Shown one piece after another: positions 1 through 7,452 of a stretch of DNA of 64,000 bases; the stretch's first letter is position 1; every line of letters starts with the position of its first letter. This DNA is from Chryseobacterium sp. BLS98. Lineage in GTDB: Bacteria > Bacteroidota > Bacteroidia > Flavobacteriales > Weeksellaceae. The translations under genes and the position numbers were made by a program. The stretch covers positions 868,001-932,000 of the forward strand of contig NZ_LFNF01000003.1 in NCBI RefSeq assembly GCF_001045445.1. The letters run 5' to 3'. Under the pieces are notes generated by a model that saw only the letters and a program-made list of their open reading frames with translations, searched no databases and had not been told where the DNA came from.

Positions 1-510
1 CTTTCCACAAGAAGGCAGATTATTGTAGACAAATTAAGCAGAGACGGAATCGTTCTTCCGGGAGATATGCTTGATTTCCTTGCGGCGGAAGCAAAAACCA
101 ATGTAAGAGAACTTATCGGGGTAATCAACTCTGTAATTGCTTACTCTACCGTTTATAGAAAAGACTTAAGTCTTGAATTACTGAAAGATACGATCAATAA
201 GATTGCTGCCAACCAGAAGAAAGTGATCAATATTCCTTACATTCAGGAAGTGGTATGCGATTATTTCGGAATCAAAAAAGAGCAGCTTCTTTCTAAAACA
301 AGGAAAAGAGAAATTGCCCTTCCCAGACAGTTGGCCATGTATTTCTCAAAAGAGCTTACCAATGCAACCTTTACAAAGATTGGTGAAGAAATGGGCGGGA
401 AAGACCATTCAACGGTAATGTATGCTTGTGATACTATTAAAGACGTATCGAAAATTGACAAAGAAGTCAAGAAGTACGTTAAAGATCTTGCAGAGAGAAT
501 CAAGAAATAG
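1..510 (+). CDS. dnaA: DnaA, chromosomal replication initiator (C-terminal part)
   Basis: DnaA binds DnaA boxes at the origin and opens the duplex to start replication. The reading frame is open from the first base, so only the last 169 residues are present: the end of the AAA+ domain and the whole domain IV DNA-binding helix-turn-helix. The signature GGKDHSTV of domain IV (family consensus GGRDHSTV) begins near base 394, preceded by a basic stretch (SKTRKRE) and the PRQLAMY helix. The 5' end is outside the window. A strong hairpin terminator follows the stop. In Bacteroidota the origin is not always next to dnaA, and I saw no DnaA-box cluster in the visible gap downstream. Identification is very secure. 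Confidence 0.97.
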   Translation, partial: LSTRRQIIVDKLSRDGIVLPGDMLDFLAAEAKTNVRELIGVINSVIAYSTVYRKDLSLELLKDTINKIAANQKKVINIPYIQEVVCDYFGIKKEQLLSKTRKREIALPRQLAMYFSKELTNATFTKIGEEMGGKDHSTVMYACDTIKDVSKIDKEVKKYVKDLAERIKK

Positions 511-534
511 AAATAATTTAATCTGAATAAATTG

Positions 535-570
535 AAATGAAGAATAGCTGTATTCTTCATTTTTTATTTA
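535..570 (+). terminator. Rho-independent terminator after dnaA
   Basis: A perfect 12-bp inverted repeat (535-546 with 551-562, loop GCTG) is followed by a T-rich run. It separates dnaA from the phosphatase gene. Confidence 0.85.
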
Positions 571-622
571 GTTTTGTTGTTAATAACAGAATCTTTTAAT
601 AATTAAAATCATTTAATCTTTT

Positions 623-1072
623 ATGAAAATACTGATGGTCTGTCTGGGAAATATTTGCAGAAGCCCTTTGGCAGAAGGCATTATGAAGACAAAGCTTCCT
701 GCAGGTTTTTTTGTGGATTCTGTTGGGACCATCTCTATGCATGAAGGTGAACATCCCGATAAACGGGCAATAAAAACTGCGGCTAACCATCATATTGATA
801 TTTCCAGGCAAAAATCCAGACCCATTACAAAGAAGGATCTTGAAACCTTTGATAAAATCTACTGCATGGATATTGACGTGTATGAAGGTGTGATTTCAAA
901 GGCGGAAAATGAGGAACAGCGCCAGAAGATATCGTTATTTCTTGAGGCTTTAGGCGATCACAAAAATGCTGAAGTTCCCGATCCGTATTGGGGAGATATG
1001 AAGGATTTTGAAGATGTTTTTCAATTGCTGGATAAAGGTTGCGATGCTATTAAAGACCAAATTCTATCATAA
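623..1072 (+). CDS. Low-molecular-weight protein-tyrosine phosphatase
   Basis: A cytosolic phosphatase that hydrolyses phosphotyrosine through a cysteinyl-phosphate intermediate. At 149 residues it has the usual family length. The P-loop CX5R motif is at residues 7-13 (CLGNICR) followed by S, and the general-acid motif D-P-Y/W is at residues 120-122 (DPYWG). No signal peptide is present. The next gene starts 1 base after the stop codon, and a third follows within 2 bases, so the three genes at 623-2277 look like one transcription unit. In Gram-negatives, relatives often act on tyrosine kinases of capsule export, but no such kinase is seen here and the substrate is unknown. Confidence 0.93.
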   Translation: MKILMVCLGNICRSPLAEGIMKTKLPAGFFVDSVGTISMHEGEHPDKRAIKTAANHHIDISRQKSRPITKKDLETFDKIYCMDIDVYEGVISKAENEEQRQKISLFLEALGDHKNAEVPDPYWGDMKDFEDVFQLLDKGCDAIKDQILS

Positions 1073-1073
1073 T

Positions 1074-1577
1074 ATGAAAACATTGATTCTTGCACTCCTC
1101 CTGAGCTTCAATTTTTCTTTCGGCCAAACTCAGGATGAAACTGAAATCCGGAAAGTAATGGATGAATTTATGCAGTGTATCAAAACCAGGGATGAAGCCA
1201 AATTTGTATCTTTATTTCAGGATCCTGTGCTTTGGACCGGAATTTATAAAGATAGAACCCAGGCCAAACGTCTGGAAAAAAATCCTAAATCGGAATACTA
1301 TTTTACAGATGATTATAAAGCCTTTATCAAAAGCTTTAAGGATAATAAATCTGAAGAAAAATTCGACAATATCAAAATCATCGAAGACGGAGCTGTAGCC
1401 TCTGCCAATTTTGACTACAGTTTTTGGTATGACGGGAAAATGGAAAATTGGGGTAAAGAAATCTGGACTCTGATGAAAATCCATGGAAAATGGAAAATTA
1501 CTTCAGTTACTTTTTCTATGGACCTCAATGAATATTTCCCTCAGCCTTCATTAAAAGAAAGAACTAAAAAACAATAA
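1074..1577 (+). CDS. Secreted NTF2/SnoaL-like protein of unknown role
   Basis: A 167-residue protein starting at the ATG at 1074, 1 base after the phosphatase stop; an upstream in-frame ATG at 1008 would overlap that gene and hide the signal peptide. The N-terminus has a lysine, a hydrophobic stretch and a FGQ cleavage region, so export to the periplasm is likely. The remainder (EIRKVMDEFMQCIKTRDEA, a middle strand region, W-x-I-x-S/T near the end) matches the cone-shaped fold of NTF2-like/SnoaL proteins, which bind small ligands or serve as enzymes. No catalytic residues can be assigned. Another protein of the same general class lies at 24617. Confidence 0.7.
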   Translation: MKTLILALLLSFNFSFGQTQDETEIRKVMDEFMQCIKTRDEAKFVSLFQDPVLWTGIYKDRTQAKRLEKNPKSEYYFTDDYKAFIKSFKDNKSEEKFDNIKIIEDGAVASANFDYSFWYDGKMENWGKEIWTLMKIHGKWKITSVTFSMDLNEYFPQPSLKERTKKQ

Positions 1578-1578
1578 A

Positions 1579-2277
1579 ATGCTTTTTTTACTCCCAGCCT
1601 ATTTATCAGAAAATACTTCTATCAATCACTTTTCGCCTGTTCTGAAAGATTATATCATGCAGACTGACTATTTTTTTGTTGAAAATGAAAAAACAGCCAG
1701 GAAAGTTATTAAATTCTTTGCTCCTGAAAAGAAACAGGCTGATCTGAAATTATTTTTATTAGACAAATACACGGAAAACGCTGATATTAAAGAAGCTCAG
1801 AACCTGATGATGCAGGGACAGGATTTCGGTCTTCTTTCTGAAGCAGGACTTCCATGCATTGCAGATCCCGGAAACCTGATTGTAAAATGGTGCCATGAGA
1901 AAAATATCAGAGTGGTTCCTGTTTCGGGGCCGTCATCCATCATTCTTGCCCTGATATCAAGTGGCTTTAATGGTCAGGAATTCACTTTTCATGGGTATTT
2001 GCCAATAGATAAAGGCGAAAAAAAGAAACAGATCCAGCGTTTGGAAAGCCTGGTGCAGCAAACCGGTTATTCCCAGATTTTCATGGAAACTCCATACAGA
2101 AACAATCCGCTTTTTGAAGATCTTACTAAATTCCTTTCTCCCAATACAAAACTTTGTATTGCAGCCAATATCAACGATCCGGAGCATGAATTTATCCAGA
2201 CAAAAACCATTAATGACTGGAAGAAAGCAAAGCCTGAGCTTCACAAAATTCCCGCTGTTTTCGTACTGGGAAAATAG
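1579..2277 (+). CDS. RsmI-like SAM-dependent methyltransferase (tetrapyrrole methylase superfamily)
   Basis: A 232-residue protein of the tetrapyrrole methylase fold, closest to RsmI, the 16S rRNA C1402 ribose 2'-O-methyltransferase. The diagnostic blocks are present: LLSEAGLPCIADPG at residues 85-98, VSGPSSI at 115-121 and FTFHGYLP at 135-142. It lacks the C-terminal extension of canonical RsmI (about 280 residues) and its N-terminus differs (LLPAYLSEN rather than the usual L-Y-V-V-x-T-P-I-G-N). It is therefore likely the short paralogue that many Bacteroidota carry, whose substrate I do not know. It starts 1 base after the preceding stop, suggesting translational coupling. Confidence 0.82.
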   Translation: MLFLLPAYLSENTSINHFSPVLKDYIMQTDYFFVENEKTARKVIKFFAPEKKQADLKLFLLDKYTENADIKEAQNLMMQGQDFGLLSEAGLPCIADPGNLIVKWCHEKNIRVVPVSGPSSIILALISSGFNGQEFTFHGYLPIDKGEKKKQIQRLESLVQQTGYSQIFMETPYRNNPLFEDLTKFLSPNTKLCIAANINDPEHEFIQTKTINDWKKAKPELHKIPAVFVLGK

Positions 2278-2587
2278 TACTTCTTGTCTTGCGAACCGTA
2301 GGTGAAGAAATCTTTATACTACAAATTGGATATGTAGTGTAGTATTGCTGATTCTTTTTTTTGTGCCCGCAGATTTTGCAGATTGCGCAGATGTTTGCGT
2401 TATAATTTATTTAAGATATAAGAGTATTATTGAGCTTGTTTTAGCCATAAACATCTGCGTAATCTGCGAGATTTATAAAAATAAACTATTAACCTAGAAC
2501 TTTCACCTGAAAAACATTTAACAGCCCTTAACGTTCCCTTTGCACCATTCTTGTTTTATACTGATCATAACACAAAAAAAATAAATT
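2278..2587. other. 310-base intergenic region with composite inverted repeat
   Basis: No convincing gene was found. The gap holds an inverted repeat with 16-base arms at 2381-2396 and 2449-2464, one position of which is a wobble. It is surrounded by repeated words based on GCAGATT and CTGCG. The stretch before the next gene (2490-2587) is AT-rich and probably contains that gene's promoter, which I could not place with confidence. Confidence 0.7.
2361..2475. repeat. Degenerate intergenic inverted repeat, CATCTGCG type
   Basis: The left part repeats GCAGATT-like words, and the right part reads AACATCTGCGTAATCTGCG, the near reverse complement. The core word GCGTAATCTG recurs at 47811-47820, and a variant lies near 51700. 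The roughly 50-base loop is AT-rich. Function is unknown; such elements are common between Flavobacteriia genes. Confidence 0.75.
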
Positions 2588-2965
2588 ATGTCAGACAAAA
2601 AATTAGCAGGAATCTGGATCGATTCAGAAAAAGCAGTTGTAGTAAAGAATCACGATGCTCAGAATGCATTCAAATTTTTCCTTTGTAGCCCTGTAAAAGC
2701 AGAAATACAGCATGGAAACTCAAGTGAAAATGCAGCCAACAATGCCGAACGTACCAATAAAGTGAAATTCTTCAAAGAAGTGGAGCATCTTCTTACCAAC
2801 TCCCAGGAAGTGTATATTACAGGCCCTGGAACCATTCAGGAAGAGCTTAAAAACTATCTTCATGATACAGCTCAATTCAAAAACCTTAAAATAACGTTGG
2901 ATACAGCACAGAAAATGTCGGACGAGCAGGTTCTTGAAACAGTTAAAGAATATTTCAATGCTTAA
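2588..2965 (+). CDS. Small orphan protein resembling eRF1 C-terminal-type folds
   Basis: A 125-residue cytosolic protein with no signal peptide or membrane segment. It opens with KLAGIWIDSEKAVVV, a strand pattern seen in proteins annotated as translational machinery or eRF1-domain-like in Bacteroidota. The middle contains KVKFFKEVEHLL, followed by EVYITGPGTIQEELKNYL, which resembles the 'GP-x-x-x-K-x-E' turn of the eRF1 domain 3/Pelota fold. The resemblance is by pattern only; no active site is visible and the function is unknown. It stands alone between a repeat-bearing gap and a strong bidirectional terminator. Confidence 0.6.
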   Translation: MSDKKLAGIWIDSEKAVVVKNHDAQNAFKFFLCSPVKAEIQHGNSSENAANNAERTNKVKFFKEVEHLLTNSQEVYITGPGTIQEELKNYLHDTAQFKNLKITLDTAQKMSDEQVLETVKEYFNA

Positions 2966-2982
2966 ATTATTGATAATGCAGT

Positions 2983-3015
2983 AAAAATCCGGATACCAAC
3001 AGTATCCGGATTTTT
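2983..3015. terminator. Bidirectional terminator between convergent genes
   Basis: A perfect 14-bp inverted repeat (2983-2996 with 3002-3015) carries an A run on the left and a T run on the right, so it can end transcription from both the gene at 2588 and the minus-strand gene at 3034. Confidence 0.92.
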
Positions 3016-3033
3016 ATTATGGTAAAAGCAGAC

Positions 3034-3924
3034 CTATTTTTTTATTCTGCTTGTTTTTCGTTTTCTCCACAAAAAGATAATAATAGGAATGATCAGTAGG
3101 AACGGCCAGAATGAAATAATTCCTAATAAAAAGGTCACAAAACTGTTCCATCCTTCAGTTACAGAATCTGCAAATCGGCTTCCGAAACCAATTTTTGAAG
3201 TAGCTGAGCTTCTTACTTTTTCTTTGTATAAACTCAAGTTAAGCGTGCTGTAATTCACCCGGTCATCTATGAATCTTAATCTTCCTTCAGCAACGTCAAT
3301 TTCGTCTTCCAGTTCGCGGATTTTTTCCTGAATTTCAATCATATCTTTTGTGGTAGAAGCACTTCTCAACATATCACGGTACTTTTCAAGATAGATCCTT
3401 TTATTGGCAAGTTTAATAGAAACATCGGTATATTCTTCAGTAACATCATCAGATGAAATATTTTTGGACAGTACAGAGCCTACTCCATCAGAAAACGAAT
3501 TCACCAACGCATCAAAGTTTTTATGCGGAACCCGGATGACAAGATCCAGATTATCATCCATGTCAGTGTTTTGGAATTGCTCAGTTTGAATATAAGCATT
3601 ATTCTTATTCAGAATATCTCTCACCTGATTCTGGGCTTTTTTTATGTCTCCCACCTGGATTTTCATATTACCATTTTTAATAATCTTTTTGGAGATAGTG
3701 TCAGCTTTTTTAGGGGCTACAGAAGCTTGGGCAGATTTATTTACTGTTTCTGATTTTTCAGAAATGGAGCTGGAAGGAGCCATTTGATAAACTTCTTTTG
3801 AGGATGGAGGAGCTTTTACATCATATTCAGCAACAGCCGGAGAAGCGTTTACAGCTTCCAGCTCAGATTTCTTACATCCGGACATTAAAAGGATTATAAA
3901 TAAAGGAAGAAATAATTTTCTCAT
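3034..3924 (-). CDS. DUF4349 lipoprotein with coiled coil and C-terminal membrane helix
   Basis: A 296-residue protein taken from the ATG at 3924; an upstream in-frame ATG at 3951 would place eight or more extra residues before the signal peptide. The N-terminus ends in a lipobox (LLMSGC, Cys at residue 17), so lipidation is likely. A low-complexity Ser/Ala/Lys region follows, then the DUF4349 core (KKIIKNGNMKIQVGD ... RVPHKNFDALV). After that come a heptad-rich coiled coil (about residues 170-225, MIEIQEKIRELEDEIDVAEG), the conserved YSTLNLSLY strand and a C-terminal membrane helix ending in a basic tail. DUF4349 proteins are membrane-anchored and of unknown function. Confidence 0.88.
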   Translation of the reverse strand: MRKLFLPLFIILLMSGCKKSELEAVNASPAVAEYDVKAPPSSKEVYQMAPSSSISEKSETVNKSAQASVAPKKADTISKKIIKNGNMKIQVGDIKKAQNQVRDILNKNNAYIQTEQFQNTDMDDNLDLVIRVPHKNFDALVNSFSDGVGSVLSKNISSDDVTEEYTDVSIKLANKRIYLEKYRDMLRSASTTKDMIEIQEKIRELEDEIDVAEGRLRFIDDRVNYSTLNLSLYKEKVRSSATSKIGFGSRFADSVTEGWNSFVTFLLGIISFWPFLLIIPIIIFLWRKRKTSRIKK

Positions 3925-4076
3925 GGTATTTTTTTTAATGAACATTATCAAAAATTATGCTTAAATGTTTATTTTGTTTCAAATTCATAATATTTTCATA
4001 AAATTGATTAAGATTAATTATTATTCAATAGTTTAAAAAACAAACTAAAATCTAAATTATTTTTTATTTTTAATGA

Positions 4077-5144
4077 ATGAAAAAAAGTCTTTTAGCAATT
4101 GTGTTTTCTCCATTTCTGATCTACGCACAGGAAGTCCCTAAACTGACCGATGAGATGGCAGTTAAATTATTGGAAAAACCACTTCATTGCATCAATCAGG
4201 AATATCCCAATAAAACGGCACACATCATCAACAACGCAGGAGAAGTTACTTTAACTCCAAAAGATCTGCACCCAAGCTTTTATGGCTGTTTCGACTGGCA
4301 CAGTTCCGTTCACGGTCACTGGATGCTGGTAAGACTGCTGAAAACGAAACCGGATCTGGCCAATGCAAAAGACCTTGAAAAGATTCTTGACAACTCATTA
4401 AGCAAAGAAAATTTACAGGCTGAAGCTGACTATTTTAATAAATATGAACTGACAGCCACTTTTGAAAGAACATATGGGTGGGCCTGGCTCTTAAAACTTG
4501 ACGAAGAACTGACTACCTGGAATCATCCGAAAGCTAAAATCTGGCATGAGAATTTAAAACCTCTTACCGCTCAGATCTTAAAATCATGGAAAGCTTACCT
4601 TCCGAAGCAAACCTACCCGAACAGAACCGGCGTTCATCCGAATACTGCATTTGGGCTGGCTTTCGCGATTGATTGGGCGGTTGCCAATAATGACAAAGAA
4701 TTTGAGATCCAGCTGAAAGAAAAAGCAAAATACTTTTATGGAAAAGATCAGAAAACCCCGGCCTACCTGGAACCTGATGGAACGGATTTCTTCTCGCCAA
4801 GCCTTGAAATTGCCGATCTGATGAGAAGAGTGCTTCCCCAAAAGGAATTCGTGCTTTGGCTGAACAGTTTCTATGAAAAAAGAAGCCTGGAGAATATTGA
4901 AAAAATCCCTGTAGTAAGTGATCTTAGCGACTATCAAACCGTTCACCTTGTAGGATTGTCCTTTTCCAAAGCATGGTGCATGAAAGGCATATCAAAAGCA
5001 CTTCCAAATGAGCATCCTTTAAAGAAAGAATTTAAGAAAACTGCTGATGTATTCTTGGCCAACGGACTTCCTCTTTTATTTCAGGGGAATTATGGTGGAG
5101 ATCACTGGCTGGCAAGCTTTGCCGTTTATTCCCTGGAAGATTAA
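4077..5144 (+). CDS. DUF2891 family exported protein
   Basis: A 355-residue protein with a type I signal peptide (MKKSLLAIVFSPFLIYAQ). The body matches the DUF2891 family: CFDWHSSVHGHWMLVRLL in the first third, FERTYGWAWLLKLDEEL, RTGVHPNTAFGLAFAIDWA, FFSPSLEIADLMRRVL, and GGDHWLASFAVYSLE at the end. The helical pattern with conserved His/Asp/Trp resembles an alpha/alpha toroid as in some glycosidases and lyases, but this is inference and the activity is unknown. The gene is followed 39 bases later by an AraC-type regulator with its own promoter. Confidence 0.88.
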   Translation: MKKSLLAIVFSPFLIYAQEVPKLTDEMAVKLLEKPLHCINQEYPNKTAHIINNAGEVTLTPKDLHPSFYGCFDWHSSVHGHWMLVRLLKTKPDLANAKDLEKILDNSLSKENLQAEADYFNKYELTATFERTYGWAWLLKLDEELTTWNHPKAKIWHENLKPLTAQILKSWKAYLPKQTYPNRTGVHPNTAFGLAFAIDWAVANNDKEFEIQLKEKAKYFYGKDQKTPAYLEPDGTDFFSPSLEIADLMRRVLPQKEFVLWLNSFYEKRSLENIEKIPVVSDLSDYQTVHLVGLSFSKAWCMKGISKALPNEHPLKKEFKKTADVFLANGLPLLFQGNYGGDHWLASFAVYSLED

Positions 5145-5148
5145 AACG

Positions 5149-5179
5149 TTGTAATCACGGAATATAATGGTTACATTTG
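5149..5179 (+). promoter_or_regulatory. Flavobacterial promoter of the AraC-type gene
   Basis: TTG (5149-5151), a 20-base spacer, then TACATTTG (5172-5179) fits the Bacteroidota consensus TTG-N19-TAnnTTTG. The ATG follows only 4 bases after the -7 element, so the mRNA may be leaderless. Confidence 0.75.
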
Positions 5180-5183
5180 TCTT

Positions 5184-6029
5184 ATGTCAGCCTTAGAAAA
5201 ATTCGGTGTTGAGATTTTTACCCAGCACAATATTTTCGAGAGAATTTCTGCGGATAAACCTTTCCGTCCGGATAATCCTGCTTTTATTTTTATTAAATCG
5301 GGGAGTATAAAGCTCCGCCAGCATTTCAGCGATCTGGAGCTTTCCGCTAATATGTTTATGGTTACCGATCCGCAGACGATTTATGAAATGGTTTCCGTAA
5401 GCGGCGATTTCCAGTCCAGGATGGTTTCTTACAAAAGAGACTTTATTTCTGCATTATCTTTGAAGTTCAACAGACTCATTACCTACCGTTATTTCCGCCA
5501 GCAGATGAATAAAGGCGTTCCTTTTCCTGAAAATGAAATGGAGGTGGTCTGGAAAAGCGTGAACTTTTTGAAATATATTCTTGATTCAGATACAGAAATG
5601 CTATATAAAAAAGAAATGGTGGAGCATCTTTTCTCTGTTTTCTGCTATCAGATGGCAGGAATTATTTCTAAAGAAGATACTAATTCCATGAACCAGATGT
5701 CCAGGCAGGAAGAAATTGTTTTTGTATTTCTTACAGATCTCGCAGAGCATCATCTCACAGAAAGAACCGTTGAGTTCTATGCCGAACGGCAATCCATTAC
5801 AACCAGACATCTTTCCTCAGTCGTGAAATCCATTACCGGAAAATCGGCCAGCCAGATTATAGCCTTAATTGTAATGAATGAAGCAAAAGTGCTTTTAAAC
5901 TCTTCCAATAAACCCGTTTCGGAGATTTCTTCCATTCTTGGCTTTAGTGATCAATACGCATTTTCCCACTTTTTCAAAAAACATCTTGAAATAAGCCCCA
6001 GACAGTACAGACATCAGTTCGAAAACTAA
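5184..6029 (+). CDS. AraC-family transcriptional regulator, probable regulator of the adjacent efflux genes
   Basis: A 281-residue cytosolic DNA-binding protein. Residues 1 to about 165 form a cupin-like sensor region (AFIFIKSGSIKLRQHF, ADKPFRPDNP). The last ~95 residues hold two helix-turn-helix motifs, seen as TTRHLSSVVKSITGKSASQI and VSEISSILGFSDQYAFSHFF, ending with the typical SPRQYR. It lies 89 bases upstream of a tolC-hlyD-MFS set in the same direction. Such AraC genes often activate the neighbouring pump in response to a toxic compound, and that is the likely role here. The inducer is unknown. A promoter lies immediately before the start codon. Confidence 0.9.
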   Translation: MSALEKFGVEIFTQHNIFERISADKPFRPDNPAFIFIKSGSIKLRQHFSDLELSANMFMVTDPQTIYEMVSVSGDFQSRMVSYKRDFISALSLKFNRLITYRYFRQQMNKGVPFPENEMEVVWKSVNFLKYILDSDTEMLYKKEMVEHLFSVFCYQMAGIISKEDTNSMNQMSRQEEIVFVFLTDLAEHHLTERTVEFYAERQSITTRHLSSVVKSITGKSASQIIALIVMNEAKVLLNSSNKPVSEISSILGFSDQYAFSHFFKKHLEISPRQYRHQFEN

Positions 6030-6068
6030 AATATTACATTTGAACATCTTTTTCCAAAATTCAAACAT

Positions 6069-6098
6069 TTGATTGACTTTTTTGCTGCCGTAACTTTG
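6069..6098 (+). promoter_or_regulatory. Promoter of the efflux operon
   Basis: TTG (6069-6071), an exact 19-base spacer and TAACTTTG (6091-6098) match the Bacteroidota consensus. The tolC start is 20 bases downstream. Confidence 0.8.
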
Positions 6099-6118
6099 CC
6101 TTCGTAAAACAAGGTAAA

Positions 6119-7429
6119 ATGATAAATAATATAAAAACAGTACTGTCACTTGTGATAGGTGTATTCCCTGCGCTGTTTTTTTCTCAGCAGATCAAAGAGA
6201 TGACTGCAGGTGAAGCCGCAGATTTGGCGGTGAAAAACCACCAGCAGCTAAAAGTGGCTGCGCAGAATATTGACATCGCAAAACAAAATACCAACATTGC
6301 AAAACTTCAAAAGCTTCCCAATATTACAGCTTCTACAAGCCAGTTTTATTTAGGGAATGCTGTGGCGATTGATAAAGATTTTTCGAATTCAACCAATATC
6401 CCGATGCCTCACTACGGAAGCTCGTATGCTGTACAGGCAACCCAGCTGATTTTCAAAGGAGGTCTGGTGAATAAATCCATCGAGATGGCCGGACTTCGGG
6501 AGCAGCTTTCTGAGCTGGATCTGGAAAAAAACAAGCAGGATGTAAAATTCCTTGTGATTTCCAATTATCTGGATGTCTATAAAATATTCAATCAGGAAAC
6601 CGTTTTTCAGAATAATAAAAAACTGGCTCAGGAACGTCTGAAAAATGTTCAGAAGTTTTATCAGCAGGGGATGGTGACCCGTAATGAGGTTATCCGGGGA
6701 GAACTGGCCATTAAAAATCTTGATCAGGGAATCCTGACCCTGGCGAATAATAAAAAAATCCTTAATTACAATTTAAATATTGCTTTGGGGCTTCCTTCGG
6801 GGACAAAAATTATTCCTGTTGAAAGCTTAGAGAATAAAGAATCGGGAATAGGAATGGATTACTATATGGATCTTGCTCATAACAGCAATCCACAGTTGAA
6901 ATCGGCAAAGAAAAACATTGATGTAGCTGATAAAAATATAGAAATCATTAAAACGGATCAGTTACCGACACTTTCCGGGTTTGGAGGGTATAATTTGCAG
7001 CGCCCCATTACAACAAGAAATCCGGTTCTGGATATGTATTCCGGAGGCTGGCAGGCAGGTGTTTCTTTGAGTTATAATATTGATAATTTATACAAGACAA
7101 AAGAGAAAGTAAAGCTTGGTGAATTGCAAAAAACGCAGGCAGGAGATGCCGTAACCTTGATACAGCAGAACGTGGATATGGCAGTGAATGCAGCTTATGT
7201 AAAATACCAGGAATCTATCCAGCAGGCAGACATTCTGAATGATTCAAAAAGGCTGGCAGAGGAAAACTACAAGATCACGGAAGCTAAATATTTAAACCAA
7301 TTGGCCGTACAGGCTGAAATGATTGATGCACAGAACCAGAAGCTTCAGGCTGAGCTGGATTTTGCCAACGCGGAAATCAATGTGCTCTATCAATACTATA
7401 ACCTGTTGAAAGCTGCAGGAACACTTTAA
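6119..7429 (+). CDS. TolC-family outer-membrane efflux protein
   Basis: A 436-residue outer-membrane channel of the tripartite efflux class, forming the exit duct for the HlyD and MFS proteins encoded next. It has an N-terminal signal peptide (hydrophobic run ending LFFSQQ) and two outer-membrane-efflux repeats, each long and helical, with typical phrases such as DLAVKNHQQLKVAAQNIDIAKQ in the first and DLAHNSNPQLKSAKKNIDVA in the second. The QQGMVTRNEVIRGEL helix-turn is characteristic. The gene starts a three-gene operon, and hlyD starts 23 bases after its stop. Confidence 0.94.
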   Translation: MINNIKTVLSLVIGVFPALFFSQQIKEMTAGEAADLAVKNHQQLKVAAQNIDIAKQNTNIAKLQKLPNITASTSQFYLGNAVAIDKDFSNSTNIPMPHYGSSYAVQATQLIFKGGLVNKSIEMAGLREQLSELDLEKNKQDVKFLVISNYLDVYKIFNQETVFQNNKKLAQERLKNVQKFYQQGMVTRNEVIRGELAIKNLDQGILTLANNKKILNYNLNIALGLPSGTKIIPVESLENKESGIGMDYYMDLAHNSNPQLKSAKKNIDVADKNIEIIKTDQLPTLSGFGGYNLQRPITTRNPVLDMYSGGWQAGVSLSYNIDNLYKTKEKVKLGELQKTQAGDAVTLIQQNVDMAVNAAYVKYQESIQQADILNDSKRLAEENYKITEAKYLNQLAVQAEMIDAQNQKLQAELDFANAEINVLYQYYNLLKAAGTL

Positions 7430-7452
7430 TTTTAAAACTGAAAATCAAGATA

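Noticed and set aside
1..622. Replication origin beside dnaA
   Set aside because: No cluster of DnaA boxes or AT-rich unwinding element is visible in the short gap after dnaA, and the upstream side of dnaA is outside the window.
2340..2480. Possible CRISPR array or tRNA from the repeated words near 2360-2475
   Set aside because: The repeats are short, unequal and inverted rather than regularly spaced direct repeats, and no cloverleaf pattern can be drawn.
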